A stretch of DNA of 64,000 nucleotides from Propionivibrio dicarboxylicus (GTDB lineage Bacteria > Pseudomonadota > Gammaproteobacteria > Burkholderiales > Rhodocyclaceae): contig NZ_FNCY01000002.1 in assembly GCF_900099695.1 (NCBI RefSeq), forward strand, positions 62,001 to 126,000. Direction: 5' to 3'. Position numbers and translations under genes: made by a program. How positions within the stretch are numbered: the first letter of the stretch is position 1; every line of letters begins with the position of its first letter. Shown here piece after piece: positions 1-7,093 of this stretch. The notes under the pieces are model-generated. The model did not search any database, was not told the DNA's origin, and was given only the letters and a program-made list of their open reading frames with translations.

Positions 1-43
1 CAGTTCGGCCATCTGCAATCTTGATCAAGTGGAGGAGTTCGAC

Positions 44-1054
44 ATGAAAGGAAGACAGATTCTGCTGGCATCGGTTGTTGCAATTTCGGCCCTGAGCATC
101 ATCCCGCTCACCAGCATCGCCCAGGAAAAATGGAAACCGACGAAGACCATCTCGGTCGTCGTACCCTGGCCCGCTGGGGGCGCTTCTGACACCGTCGCCC
201 GGATGACCGCCGGCGTCATGGAACAGTCGCTCGGACAACGGATGGTCGTCGTCAATACGCCGGGCGGCGCCGGCGCCATCGGCACCAAGGAAGTCTGGGA
301 CAAGCCGCACGACGGCTACACCCTCACCGCCAATGCCACCGTCAGCGTCGGCAGCTATCCGATCCTCGGCAAGCTCGAACAGACCCACCGCGACTGGATT
401 TACTACCTGCCGATCTTCACGCCGAACGTCGTCTGCGTCAAAGCCGACTCGCCGATCAAGTCGATCGACGATCTCGTCGCCCTGATGAAGTCGAAGCCCA
501 ATGCCACCGTTCTGGCATCGGCCGGCGTCGGCAGCTCGGGCTACTTCGCCGCGGAACTCTTCAAGGCCGCGGCCGGCGTCACCTACCGGCACGTTCCCTA
601 TGCCGGTGGCGTACCTGCGGTGATGGCGGTCGCCTCCGGCGAGGCCGAAGTCGTTATGCAACTGTCGGTCGAAGTCGCAGAACTGCTGCGTAGCGGCAAG
701 CTGCGCGCGCTGGCGGTGTCGTCGAAGCAGCCGCTGGCCATCGACGGCTACGGCGAGATTCCGTCCTTGCAGAAGTTCATTCCCAACTTCCCGGACTACG
801 GCTCGTACTTCGGCATCATCGCCCCGGCCGATCTGCCCAAGGACGTCGTCGCCGCCTATGACGATGCCTTCGTCAAGGGCGCGGCGTCGCAAGCGGTGAA
901 GGACTACGCGAAGACCAAGGGTGCCATGCCGATCGCCATCTACGGCAAGGACGCCAAGGAACTCACGGAACGGCTGGCCAGCAAGGAGGCCTGGATCCTG
1001 TTCGATTCCGGCACGGCCGCCAAGTCGCCGGCCGACTTCAAGATCGCACGCTGA
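44..1054 (+). CDS. TctC-type periplasmic solute-binding protein (tripartite tricarboxylate transporter)
   Basis: Binds a small carboxylate-like ligand in the periplasm and delivers it to the TctAB membrane partners encoded directly downstream. The 336-residue product has a Sec signal peptide (charged MKGRQ, then a hydrophobic stretch ending near TSIAQ) followed by the Bug/TctC fold opening VVPWPAGGASDTVAR. The ATG at 44 is chosen because a GGAGGAG ribosome site lies six bases upstream; an in-frame GTG at 29 falls before that site. It opens an apparent + strand operon (tctC, tctB, tctA, oxidoreductase, isomerase, NagB-like), although its promoter lies outside the window. The family is clear; the ligand is not known, and the neighbours suggest a sugar acid or amino-sugar derivative. 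Confidence 0.9.
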   Translation: MKGRQILLASVVAISALSIIPLTSIAQEKWKPTKTISVVVPWPAGGASDTVARMTAGVMEQSLGQRMVVVNTPGGAGAIGTKEVWDKPHDGYTLTANATVSVGSYPILGKLEQTHRDWIYYLPIFTPNVVCVKADSPIKSIDDLVALMKSKPNATVLASAGVGSSGYFAAELFKAAAGVTYRHVPYAGGVPAVMAVASGEAEVVMQLSVEVAELLRSGKLRALAVSSKQPLAIDGYGEIPSLQKFIPNFPDYGSYFGIIAPADLPKDVVAAYDDAFVKGAASQAVKDYAKTKGAMPIAIYGKDAKELTERLASKEAWILFDSGTAAKSPADFKIAR

Positions 1055-1060
1055 CCGGGC

Positions 1061-1603
1061 ATGACGGAAGAATCGATCAAGGCGGCAGAGGACCCGGTCC
1101 TCTTGCCGCCGGATGAAACGACGCGGCGGCCACGCCGGGAATTTCTCGGCGCCCTGCTGCTGATGGCCGTCGCCGCCGCTTTCATCTTCCAGGCGCTGAG
1201 AATGCCGTTCAAGGACCCGTCCTGGGAGTGGTACACGGCGCCGAACATCTTCCCGCTTGCGATGGCCGTCTGCCTCGGCCTGTGCGCACTCTTCGTCGCC
1301 GTTCGCGGCGTCCTCGAATGGCGCGCCAATCCCGCCGCCGTCGAACCGCTGAACGTGGTCGACAGCGCCCGCCGCTGGGGAATGGGACGCTTCATCGGCG
1401 GCGTCGCGATGATCGGCGTCCTGATATTCCTCCTCGGCAAGCTCAGTTTCTATGTGCTGGCACCGGGTTCGATCCTCGTCTTCGGCCTCATCTTCCGCAG
1501 CGATCCCTGGCCCAAGGCCATCCGCGCTTCGGTGATCGCGGCGGTTTTCATCGTCGTCTTCCTGTATTTGATCAGCAGGATCTTCGGCATCGTCTTTCCG
1601 TAA
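1061..1603 (+). CDS. TctB-type small membrane subunit
   Basis: Small membrane subunit of the tripartite tricarboxylate transporter, 180 residues, with a charged N-terminal tail (about 28 residues rich in E, D and R) and about four hydrophobic segments. The pattern of one helix near residues 30-45, a loop, then paired helices at the C-terminal half fits the poorly conserved TctB family. It starts 6 bp after tctC and ends 10 bp before tctA, so identity rests largely on context. Its exact role in transport is unsettled in the family; it is thought to assist TctA. No unusual residue was noticed. Confidence 0.85.
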   Translation: MTEESIKAAEDPVLLPPDETTRRPRREFLGALLLMAVAAAFIFQALRMPFKDPSWEWYTAPNIFPLAMAVCLGLCALFVAVRGVLEWRANPAAVEPLNVVDSARRWGMGRFIGGVAMIGVLIFLLGKLSFYVLAPGSILVFGLIFRSDPWPKAIRASVIAAVFIVVFLYLISRIFGIVFP

Positions 1604-1613
1604 TGAGAACAGC

Positions 1614-3140
1614 ATGGATATCCTGAGCATCCTGTCGGGCATGTGGAAACTGCTCCTCGATCCGGTGACGATCGCCTATATCTTCGTTGGCGCCCAGGCC
1701 GGCATCATCTTCGGCATGATGCCGGGCCTGACGACGACGACCGCGCTCAGCCTGCTCACCGGACTCACCTTCTCGCTCGCACCGGACAAGGCCATCGCCG
1801 TGATCCTCGGCGCCTATGTCGGATCGGTAACCGGTGGCAGCCGCTCGGCGATTCTCGTCAACATTCCCGGGACACCGGCGCAAGCTGCCGTCTGCCTCGA
1901 CGGCTATCCCCTGGCGAAACAGGGAAAGGCCGCACAGGCCATCGGAATGTCGGTCACCGCATCGACCATCGGCACCCTGCTCGGCTTCATCTGCCTCGCC
2001 CTCTTCACCCCCCTGATCGGCACCGCGGCCCTGAGCTTCGGCACCTATGAATTCTTCTGGCTGGCGGTGTTCGGCGTCATCATCGCCGGCAGTCTCTGCG
2101 CGCCGAAAGACCCGATCAAGGGATGGATCTCCGGCTTCCTCGGACTGGTCCTGATGACCGTCGGCGACGACAACATCCACGCCGTCGACCGCTTCACCTT
2201 CCACCTCAGCGCCCTGTCGGGCGGCTTCGCGCTGATCCCGGTGCTGATCGGCGCCTACGGCATTCCCGAGGTCCTCGACTCGCTGCGCAAGAAGCAGCAC
2301 ATCCAGATCCAGACCGAGGTCGGACGCGTCGTCCCGCGTCTGTTCGAGGTGTTGCAGCACAAGTGGGTCATCCTGCGCTCGGCCTTGATCGGCATTGTCA
2401 TTGGCATCATCCCGGGCGTCGGCAGCGATACCGCCTCCTGGCTGTCCTATTTCACCGCCAAGAAGAGCAGCAAGACACCGGAATTGTTCGGGCACGGTTC
2501 CGTCGAAGGCTTCGTCGCCGCAGAGGCCGGTGATAACGCCTGCATCGGCGGCGACATCATCCCCACCCTCACACTCGCCATCCCCGGCAGCGCCCCTGCA
2601 GCGGTGCTCCTGGCCGCGATGACGATCCACAACCTGCGCCCCGGTCCCTTGCTCGTCGCCGAACAACCCGAAGTGGTCGGCCAGATCATCGCCATCTCGA
2701 TGGTGTCGACGCTTGCCGTCTTCATCCTGAGCCTCGCCTGGACGCGCCAGATGGTCAAGATCCTGTTGATTCCGCGCTACGTGTTAATGCCAACGGTCTT
2801 CATCATCTGCGTCACCGGCGCCTATGCCCTCTCCGGGCGGCTCTTCGACATCTACGTGCTGTTCGCCTTCGGGCTGCTCGGCGTCGTCATGAACGAACTC
2901 GACTATCCGGTCGCCCCGCTGGTGCTCGGCTTCATCCTCGGCCCGATGGCCGAAGACAATCTGCGGCGCGGCCTGATGATCACCGGCGGCGATCCCTCGC
3001 CCTTCTTCACCCGGCCGGTATCCATGGTGCTGTGCGTCACGCTGATCGTTTCGGTGGTCTGGTCGACCCGCGCCGGGCAACGGATCAAAGACGGCGTCAT
3101 GCGCCGGATTCGCGGCCTGCGGACGACAGGCACCCGCTAG
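1614..3140 (+). CDS. TctA-type large permease subunit
   Basis: Large membrane subunit that carries the substrate across the inner membrane with cation coupling, fed by the TctC binding protein. The 508-residue product has about twelve hydrophobic helices and the family's two glycine/proline-rich repeats: GMMPGLTTTTALSLL near residues 35-50 and GIIPGVGSDTASWLSYF near 262-280. Length and motifs match full-length TctA. It ends 14 bp before the oxidoreductase start, and that gene's ribosome site lies in the gap. The partner genes give no direct proof of the substrate; the downstream catabolic genes point to a sugar-related acid. Confidence 0.93.
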   Translation: MDILSILSGMWKLLLDPVTIAYIFVGAQAGIIFGMMPGLTTTTALSLLTGLTFSLAPDKAIAVILGAYVGSVTGGSRSAILVNIPGTPAQAAVCLDGYPLAKQGKAAQAIGMSVTASTIGTLLGFICLALFTPLIGTAALSFGTYEFFWLAVFGVIIAGSLCAPKDPIKGWISGFLGLVLMTVGDDNIHAVDRFTFHLSALSGGFALIPVLIGAYGIPEVLDSLRKKQHIQIQTEVGRVVPRLFEVLQHKWVILRSALIGIVIGIIPGVGSDTASWLSYFTAKKSSKTPELFGHGSVEGFVAAEAGDNACIGGDIIPTLTLAIPGSAPAAVLLAAMTIHNLRPGPLLVAEQPEVVGQIIAISMVSTLAVFILSLAWTRQMVKILLIPRYVLMPTVFIICVTGAYALSGRLFDIYVLFAFGLLGVVMNELDYPVAPLVLGFILGPMAEDNLRRGLMITGGDPSPFFTRPVSMVLCVTLIVSVVWSTRAGQRIKDGVMRRIRGLRTTGTR

Positions 3141-3154
3141 CGGAGGAGACATCG

Positions 3155-4207
3155 ATGCAAGAACGCAAAGTCAGATTCGGCATCATCGGCGCCGGCATGA
3201 TCGCCAACTACCATGCCGAGTCCATCCGGGCCGTACCGCAGGCCGAACTCGTCGCCGTCTGCGGATCGAATCCGGCAAGGACAAAAGCATTCGCCGACAA
3301 ATACGGTATCGCGGCCTACACCGATCTCGAGGCGTTTCTCGCACAGGCGCCGATCGATGCGGTGACGATCGCCACGCCCACCGGCCTGCACGAGCCCGTT
3401 GCGGTGCCGGCGGCGCGCGCCGGAAAGCACATTCTCTGCGAGAAGCCGCTCGATGTGACGCCGGAAAAATCGCAGGCGATCATCGACGCCTGCCGTCAGG
3501 CCGGTGTCATTCTTGCGCCGGTCTTCCAGTACCGCTTCGGCCACGGGGCGATCACCGTCAGCAAAGCGATCGCGGCGGGACGCTTCGGCAAGCTCTTGCT
3601 CGTCAGCGGCCGCATCAAGTGGTGGCGCAGCCAGGAATACTACGATTCCGGCGCCTGGCGCGGCACCTGGGATCTCGACGGCGGCGGCTGTCTGATGAAC
3701 CAGTCGATCCACACCATCGACCTGATGCTGCATTTCGGCGGCAAGCCGGAACAGGTCTTCGGCTACACGGCAACGCGAACCCACACCGGCATCGAGGTCG
3801 AAGACAATGCCTGCGCTGTCCTCCGCTACGAGAACGGTGCACTCGGCGTCATCGAAGCCAGCACCTCCTGCGCGCCGGGTTTTCCCTTGCGCATCGAGGT
3901 CTCCGGCGAGCGCGGCACCGCCATCATTGAAGGAGATGCCATCATCGACTGGCGCTTCACCGACAGCGATCCGGGCGACGCCGCCATCCTGGCGCAGATC
4001 GGCGGACGCGCGCTGGGCAGCGGCGCCAGCGACCCCAAGGCGATCAGTACCGAAGGGCATCGACTGCAGATCGAAGACATGACGCGAGCCATCCTGTCCG
4101 GCACGTCGCCGGCCGTCGACGGTGCCGAAGCGAAGACCCCGGTCGAACTGATTTGCGGCATCTATGCCTCGATGCAGAGCGGCCGCCCCTATTTCTTCAA
4201 GGAGTAA
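3155..4207 (+). CDS. Gfo/Idh/MocA family NAD(P)-dependent oxidoreductase
   Basis: Oxidises or reduces a hydroxyl group of a sugar, inositol or sugar acid using NAD(P). The 350-residue product starts with a Rossmann fold (FGIIGAGMIANYHAESI), has the family's catalytic EKP motif in ILCEKPLDV near residue 95, and a C-terminal alpha/beta domain with NQSIHTIDLMLHFGG, whose His is the usual substrate-side residue. The ATG at 3155 is chosen for its CGGAGGAG ribosome site; an open frame extends upstream but overlaps tctA. It is followed after 3 bp by the isomerase. Substrate cannot be read from the sequence. The same family reappears, truncated, at the right edge of the window. Confidence 0.9.
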   Translation: MQERKVRFGIIGAGMIANYHAESIRAVPQAELVAVCGSNPARTKAFADKYGIAAYTDLEAFLAQAPIDAVTIATPTGLHEPVAVPAARAGKHILCEKPLDVTPEKSQAIIDACRQAGVILAPVFQYRFGHGAITVSKAIAAGRFGKLLLVSGRIKWWRSQEYYDSGAWRGTWDLDGGGCLMNQSIHTIDLMLHFGGKPEQVFGYTATRTHTGIEVEDNACAVLRYENGALGVIEASTSCAPGFPLRIEVSGERGTAIIEGDAIIDWRFTDSDPGDAAILAQIGGRALGSGASDPKAISTEGHRLQIEDMTRAILSGTSPAVDGAEAKTPVELICGIYASMQSGRPYFFKE

Positions 4208-4210
4208 GCG

Positions 4211-5104
4211 ATGCGACTCAGCGGCTTTGCCGACGAAGCGGCGAACGGAATCGACGGCCAGATCGAAGCGACGCTGGCGCTGGGATGGCGTCATATCGAG
4301 GCGCGAAGCATCGATGGCACCAACATCCACGACCTGCCGGAAGACAAGTTCGATGCCGTCTGCAAGAAGCTCGACGAGGCCGGCATCCGCATCAACTGCT
4401 TCGGTTCGACGATCGCGAACTGGAGCAAGAAGCTCGACGAACCCTTCGCCGACACCCTGGCGACCGTCGATCGCGCCATCCACCGCATGCAAGTCCTCGA
4501 CGTCCCCTTCGTGCGCATCATGAGCTATGCGATCCGGCTGGACGACAGCGGTCGCGCCCTCGCCGATCAGCACAAGGAGGAACGTTTCCGCCGCCTGCGC
4601 GAGATTTGCGCGCGCTTCCTCGCCGCCGGCATCACCCCGGTTCATGAAAACTGCATGAATTTCGGCGGCATGAGTTGGCAGCACTCGCTCGAAATGCTAG
4701 AAGCGGTACCCGGCCTCAAACTGGTGTTCGACACCGGCAATCCCGGCATCACGCCGGACTTCCGCAAGTCTTTCCCCTATCCCAACCAGGACATCCAGGA
4801 AAGCTACCACCACCTGCGCGAGCATATCGTCCATGTGCACATCAAGGACGGCGTCCGCGACCCGCAAACCGGCAAGGAGACCTACTTCTTCCCGGACGAA
4901 GGCGTCTGCCAGGTCCCGTCGATCGTCGAGGATCTCCTCCGCACCGGCTATGACGGTGACTTCAGCATCGAGCCGCACATGGCGGTCGTCTTTCACGACG
5001 CCCACGTCTCCGCCTCCGAACGCGCCCGCTTCGACAATTACGTCGACTATGGCAAACGCTTCGAGCGTCTGCTCGAACGCGCCAGAAGCAACGCAAGAGC
5101 ATGA
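4211..5104 (+). CDS. Xylose-isomerase-like TIM-barrel sugar isomerase/epimerase
   Basis: Probable divalent-metal-dependent isomerase or epimerase of a ketose or keto-sugar acid, 297 residues, cytoplasmic. The AP-endonuclease-2/xylose-isomerase-like barrel shows the usual metal-ligand positions: Glu in VHENC near residue 143, Asp in VFDTGNPGI near 175, His and Asp in HVHIKDG near 212, and Glu in FSIEPHM near 253. It lies between the Gfo/Idh/MocA enzyme and the NagB-like gene with very short gaps, a combination often met in sugar and inositol catabolic operons, where a 3-keto intermediate made by the oxidoreductase is isomerised. The exact substrate is unknown. Confidence 0.85.
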   Translation: MRLSGFADEAANGIDGQIEATLALGWRHIEARSIDGTNIHDLPEDKFDAVCKKLDEAGIRINCFGSTIANWSKKLDEPFADTLATVDRAIHRMQVLDVPFVRIMSYAIRLDDSGRALADQHKEERFRRLREICARFLAAGITPVHENCMNFGGMSWQHSLEMLEAVPGLKLVFDTGNPGITPDFRKSFPYPNQDIQESYHHLREHIVHVHIKDGVRDPQTGKETYFFPDEGVCQVPSIVEDLLRTGYDGDFSIEPHMAVVFHDAHVSASERARFDNYVDYGKRFERLLERARSNARA

Positions 5105-5122
5105 GCCGGAACGGAATCAGAC

Positions 5123-5911
5123 ATGAATGAGCCGATCCACACCGCGCACATCGATAGGCTGCGCGTCGAGGTTTATGCCGATCGCGAAGCCCTCGGCGCG
5201 GCGGCGGCCCGCGCCGCGTGCCAGCGCATCGAGGCGGCAGTCTCGCGTACCGGACGATGCCGGGGTATTTTCGCGGCGGCACCGTCACAGAATGAACTGC
5301 TCGCTCACCTGCGCGCGGCGCGCGCGCTTCGCTGGGACGCAGTGGAAGCCTTCCACATGGACGAATACATCGGCCTTCCGGCCGGCGCCCCGCAACGCTT
5401 CTCGCATTTTCTGCGCACGGCGCTCTTCGACCACGTTCCGCTCAAGGCTGTGCATCTCCTCGACCAGGCCGGACTGCCGATTGCCGACGAGATGGCGCGT
5501 TATGCCGACATGCTCGCCAGCGCGCCGATCGACGTGGTCTGTCTCGGCGTCGGCGAGAACGGCCACATCGCCTTCAACGACCCGCCGGTCGCCGATTTCA
5601 ATGACAGTCGACTGGTCAAGGAAGTGCAGCTTGACCTCGCCTGCCGCCTTCAACAGGTGAACGACGGCGCCTTCGCCACGCTTGCAGCAGTCCCCGAGCG
5701 CGCCATGACGCTGACCGTCCCGGCGCTGATGCGCGGCGAATCGCTGATCTGCGTCGTCCCCGGCGAGCGCAAAGCAGCAGCGATCCAGTCGATGCTGTGC
5801 GGTCCGATCGAGGAAAACTGCCCGGCGAGCATCCTGAGACGGCATGACGACTGCACGCTGTATCTGGACGCCGCCTCGGCGGCACTGTGGCTGGAATCCG
5901 CCGGCCGGTGA
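5123..5911 (+). CDS. NagB-like glucosamine-6-phosphate deaminase/isomerase family protein
   Basis: Member of the NagB/6-phosphogluconolactonase superfamily, 262 residues, close to the roughly 266 of E. coli NagB. It keeps the FHMDEYIGL segment (catalytic Asp of the ring-opening base) and VCLGVGENGHIAFNDPP with the key His. In E. coli NagB the latter reads GNDGHIAFNEP, so the Asp before Gly-His is Asn here and the following catalytic Glu is Asp. Those exchanges occur in relatives annotated only as NagB-like, so deaminase activity is not certain; an isomerase or lactonase on a related phosphosugar is possible. Last gene of the operon, 19 bp after the isomerase. No sugar kinase is present in the cluster. 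Confidence 0.75.
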   Translation: MNEPIHTAHIDRLRVEVYADREALGAAAARAACQRIEAAVSRTGRCRGIFAAAPSQNELLAHLRAARALRWDAVEAFHMDEYIGLPAGAPQRFSHFLRTALFDHVPLKAVHLLDQAGLPIADEMARYADMLASAPIDVVCLGVGENGHIAFNDPPVADFNDSRLVKEVQLDLACRLQQVNDGAFATLAAVPERAMTLTVPALMRGESLICVVPGERKAAAIQSMLCGPIEENCPASILRRHDDCTLYLDAASAALWLESAGR

Positions 5912-5918
5912 TCACCGG
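5905..5918. repeat. Perfect 14-bp palindrome at the convergent gene end
   Basis: CCGGTGATCACCGG is a perfect palindrome that includes the NagB-like gene's TGA stop and lies just before the end of the opposing lacI gene. No T-run follows on either side, so it is not a standard intrinsic terminator. It may slow 3' exonucleases or be chance in GC-rich DNA. Confidence 0.35.
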
Positions 5919-5938
5919 AAACGTTCAACTGGCGTGAT

Positions 5939-6967
5939 TCAGGCGGCGGCGATCTGCCTGACCGAATCGCCGGCGAGCACGACGCTGTCGAGGACGATCT
6001 CTTCTACCGGTGCATCGACATCCCGCAAGCATTTGAGCAACAGCCTGGCCGCCGCCTCGCCCATCGGGTGCTCAGGCCGCTGGATGCAGGTGATGCGCGG
6101 ACGCAGCACCCCAATCCAGTCGGGCGTGCCGATCATCACGACGGAAATATCGTCCGGCCAGCGTACCCGCTGGTCCTGGAAATACAGGAGCGATCCCCGC
6201 GCCGTGTCGTGGTGCCCGAAAACGACGGCGCCAATACCCGCATCGAGCAATTTCGCCGCCATGCGCTGCCCGCCCGCCTCGTTCAACTCGTCGACGAGGA
6301 CGCACTCGTCCGAAACGGGAATCCCGAATTCGCGCAGCGCCATGCGATATCCGTCGATGCGGTCGCGAACGTTTGGAATCGGCGAATCCCAGCCCGAATA
6401 AGCAATCCGCCGATGCCCCGCGTCCAGCAGTTGCCGCGTGGCGAGATAGCCGGACTGGAAATTGTCATGGCCAACGAAATGATGGCGCGTCGGCGATCCC
6501 GGGAACGAACGCTCGAGAATGACATAGGGAATGCGATGGCGCCGCAACAATTCGGTATTTTCCTCGCGCGAGAGCGCCGGGCTCAATATGCATCCGTCAA
6601 TGCGCTGGGAAATCAGTCGCTCGATGATCATCCGCTCCTGCGCCGGGTCCTCGTCGCTGTTGCACAGGGTGACGACAAAGCCGGCATCGCGGGCGATGGC
6701 GACGATATCGACGCACATCCGGGTGAAAAAGGTATTGCCGAACTGGGCGACGACGACCGCCAGGATGCCGCGCTGTTGCCCGCGGATGCTGCCGGCCGCG
6801 GCATTCTTGACGTAACCGATCTCGGCGGCGGCTTTGAGCACGCGTTCGCGGAGTTCATCCCGCACATAGCGGTCGCGGTTACTCAACACATAGGAAACGG
6901 TGGCGACCGAGGTCCCCGCGTGCGCCGCGACATCCTTGATTGTGACAGAGCGCTTTGTCTGACTCAC
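5939..6967 (-). CDS. LacI-family transcriptional regulator
   Basis: DNA-binding repressor of the LacI/GalR family, 342 residues. The N-terminal helix-turn-helix reads VTIKDVAAHAGTSVATVSYVL (from residue 9), with the hinge near residues 50-62, followed by a periplasmic-binding-protein-like effector domain. The start is a GTG at 6967. It converges on the tctCBA-oxidoreductase-isomerase-NagB operon and is the natural candidate to regulate it; that operon's promoter is outside the window, so this cannot be checked here. A 20-bp inverted repeat about 80 bp upstream may be an autoregulatory site. The ligand would be a sugar or sugar phosphate by family precedent. Confidence 0.9.
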   Translation of the reverse strand: MSQTKRSVTIKDVAAHAGTSVATVSYVLSNRDRYVRDELRERVLKAAAEIGYVKNAAAGSIRGQQRGILAVVVAQFGNTFFTRMCVDIVAIARDAGFVVTLCNSDEDPAQERMIIERLISQRIDGCILSPALSREENTELLRRHRIPYVILERSFPGSPTRHHFVGHDNFQSGYLATRQLLDAGHRRIAYSGWDSPIPNVRDRIDGYRMALREFGIPVSDECVLVDELNEAGGQRMAAKLLDAGIGAVVFGHHDTARGSLLYFQDQRVRWPDDISVVMIGTPDWIGVLRPRITCIQRPEHPMGEAAARLLLKCLRDVDAPVEEIVLDSVVLAGDSVRQIAAA

Positions 6968-7047
6968 GGACCGTGACCTTCGATCAACTTCGCCTCACCC
7001 GCGACGTCGACAAACCTCGAGTCTGCATACGCCGCCCACCCTCCAAC

Positions 7048-7067
7048 AGTGCTTGAATTCTAGCACT
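7048..7067. promoter_or_regulatory. Inverted repeat upstream of lacI, candidate operator
   Basis: AGTGCT-T-GAATTC-T-AGCACT, a near-palindrome with two identical 6-bp arms around a palindromic EcoRI-like core. It lies 81 bp upstream of the lacI GTG start and 27 bp past the stop of the TPR gene. No T-run follows on the - strand, so an operator is more likely than a terminator. LacI-family sites usually have a central CG, which is absent here, so the assignment is weak. Confidence 0.35.
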
Positions 7068-7093
7068 TGGCGAACATCGCAAAGCGCCGTATT

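Noticed and set aside
1572-2666. Long - strand open frame across tctA
   Set aside because: It is an antisense shadow of a high-GC gene; its translation is Asp/Gly/Arg-rich and matches no family.
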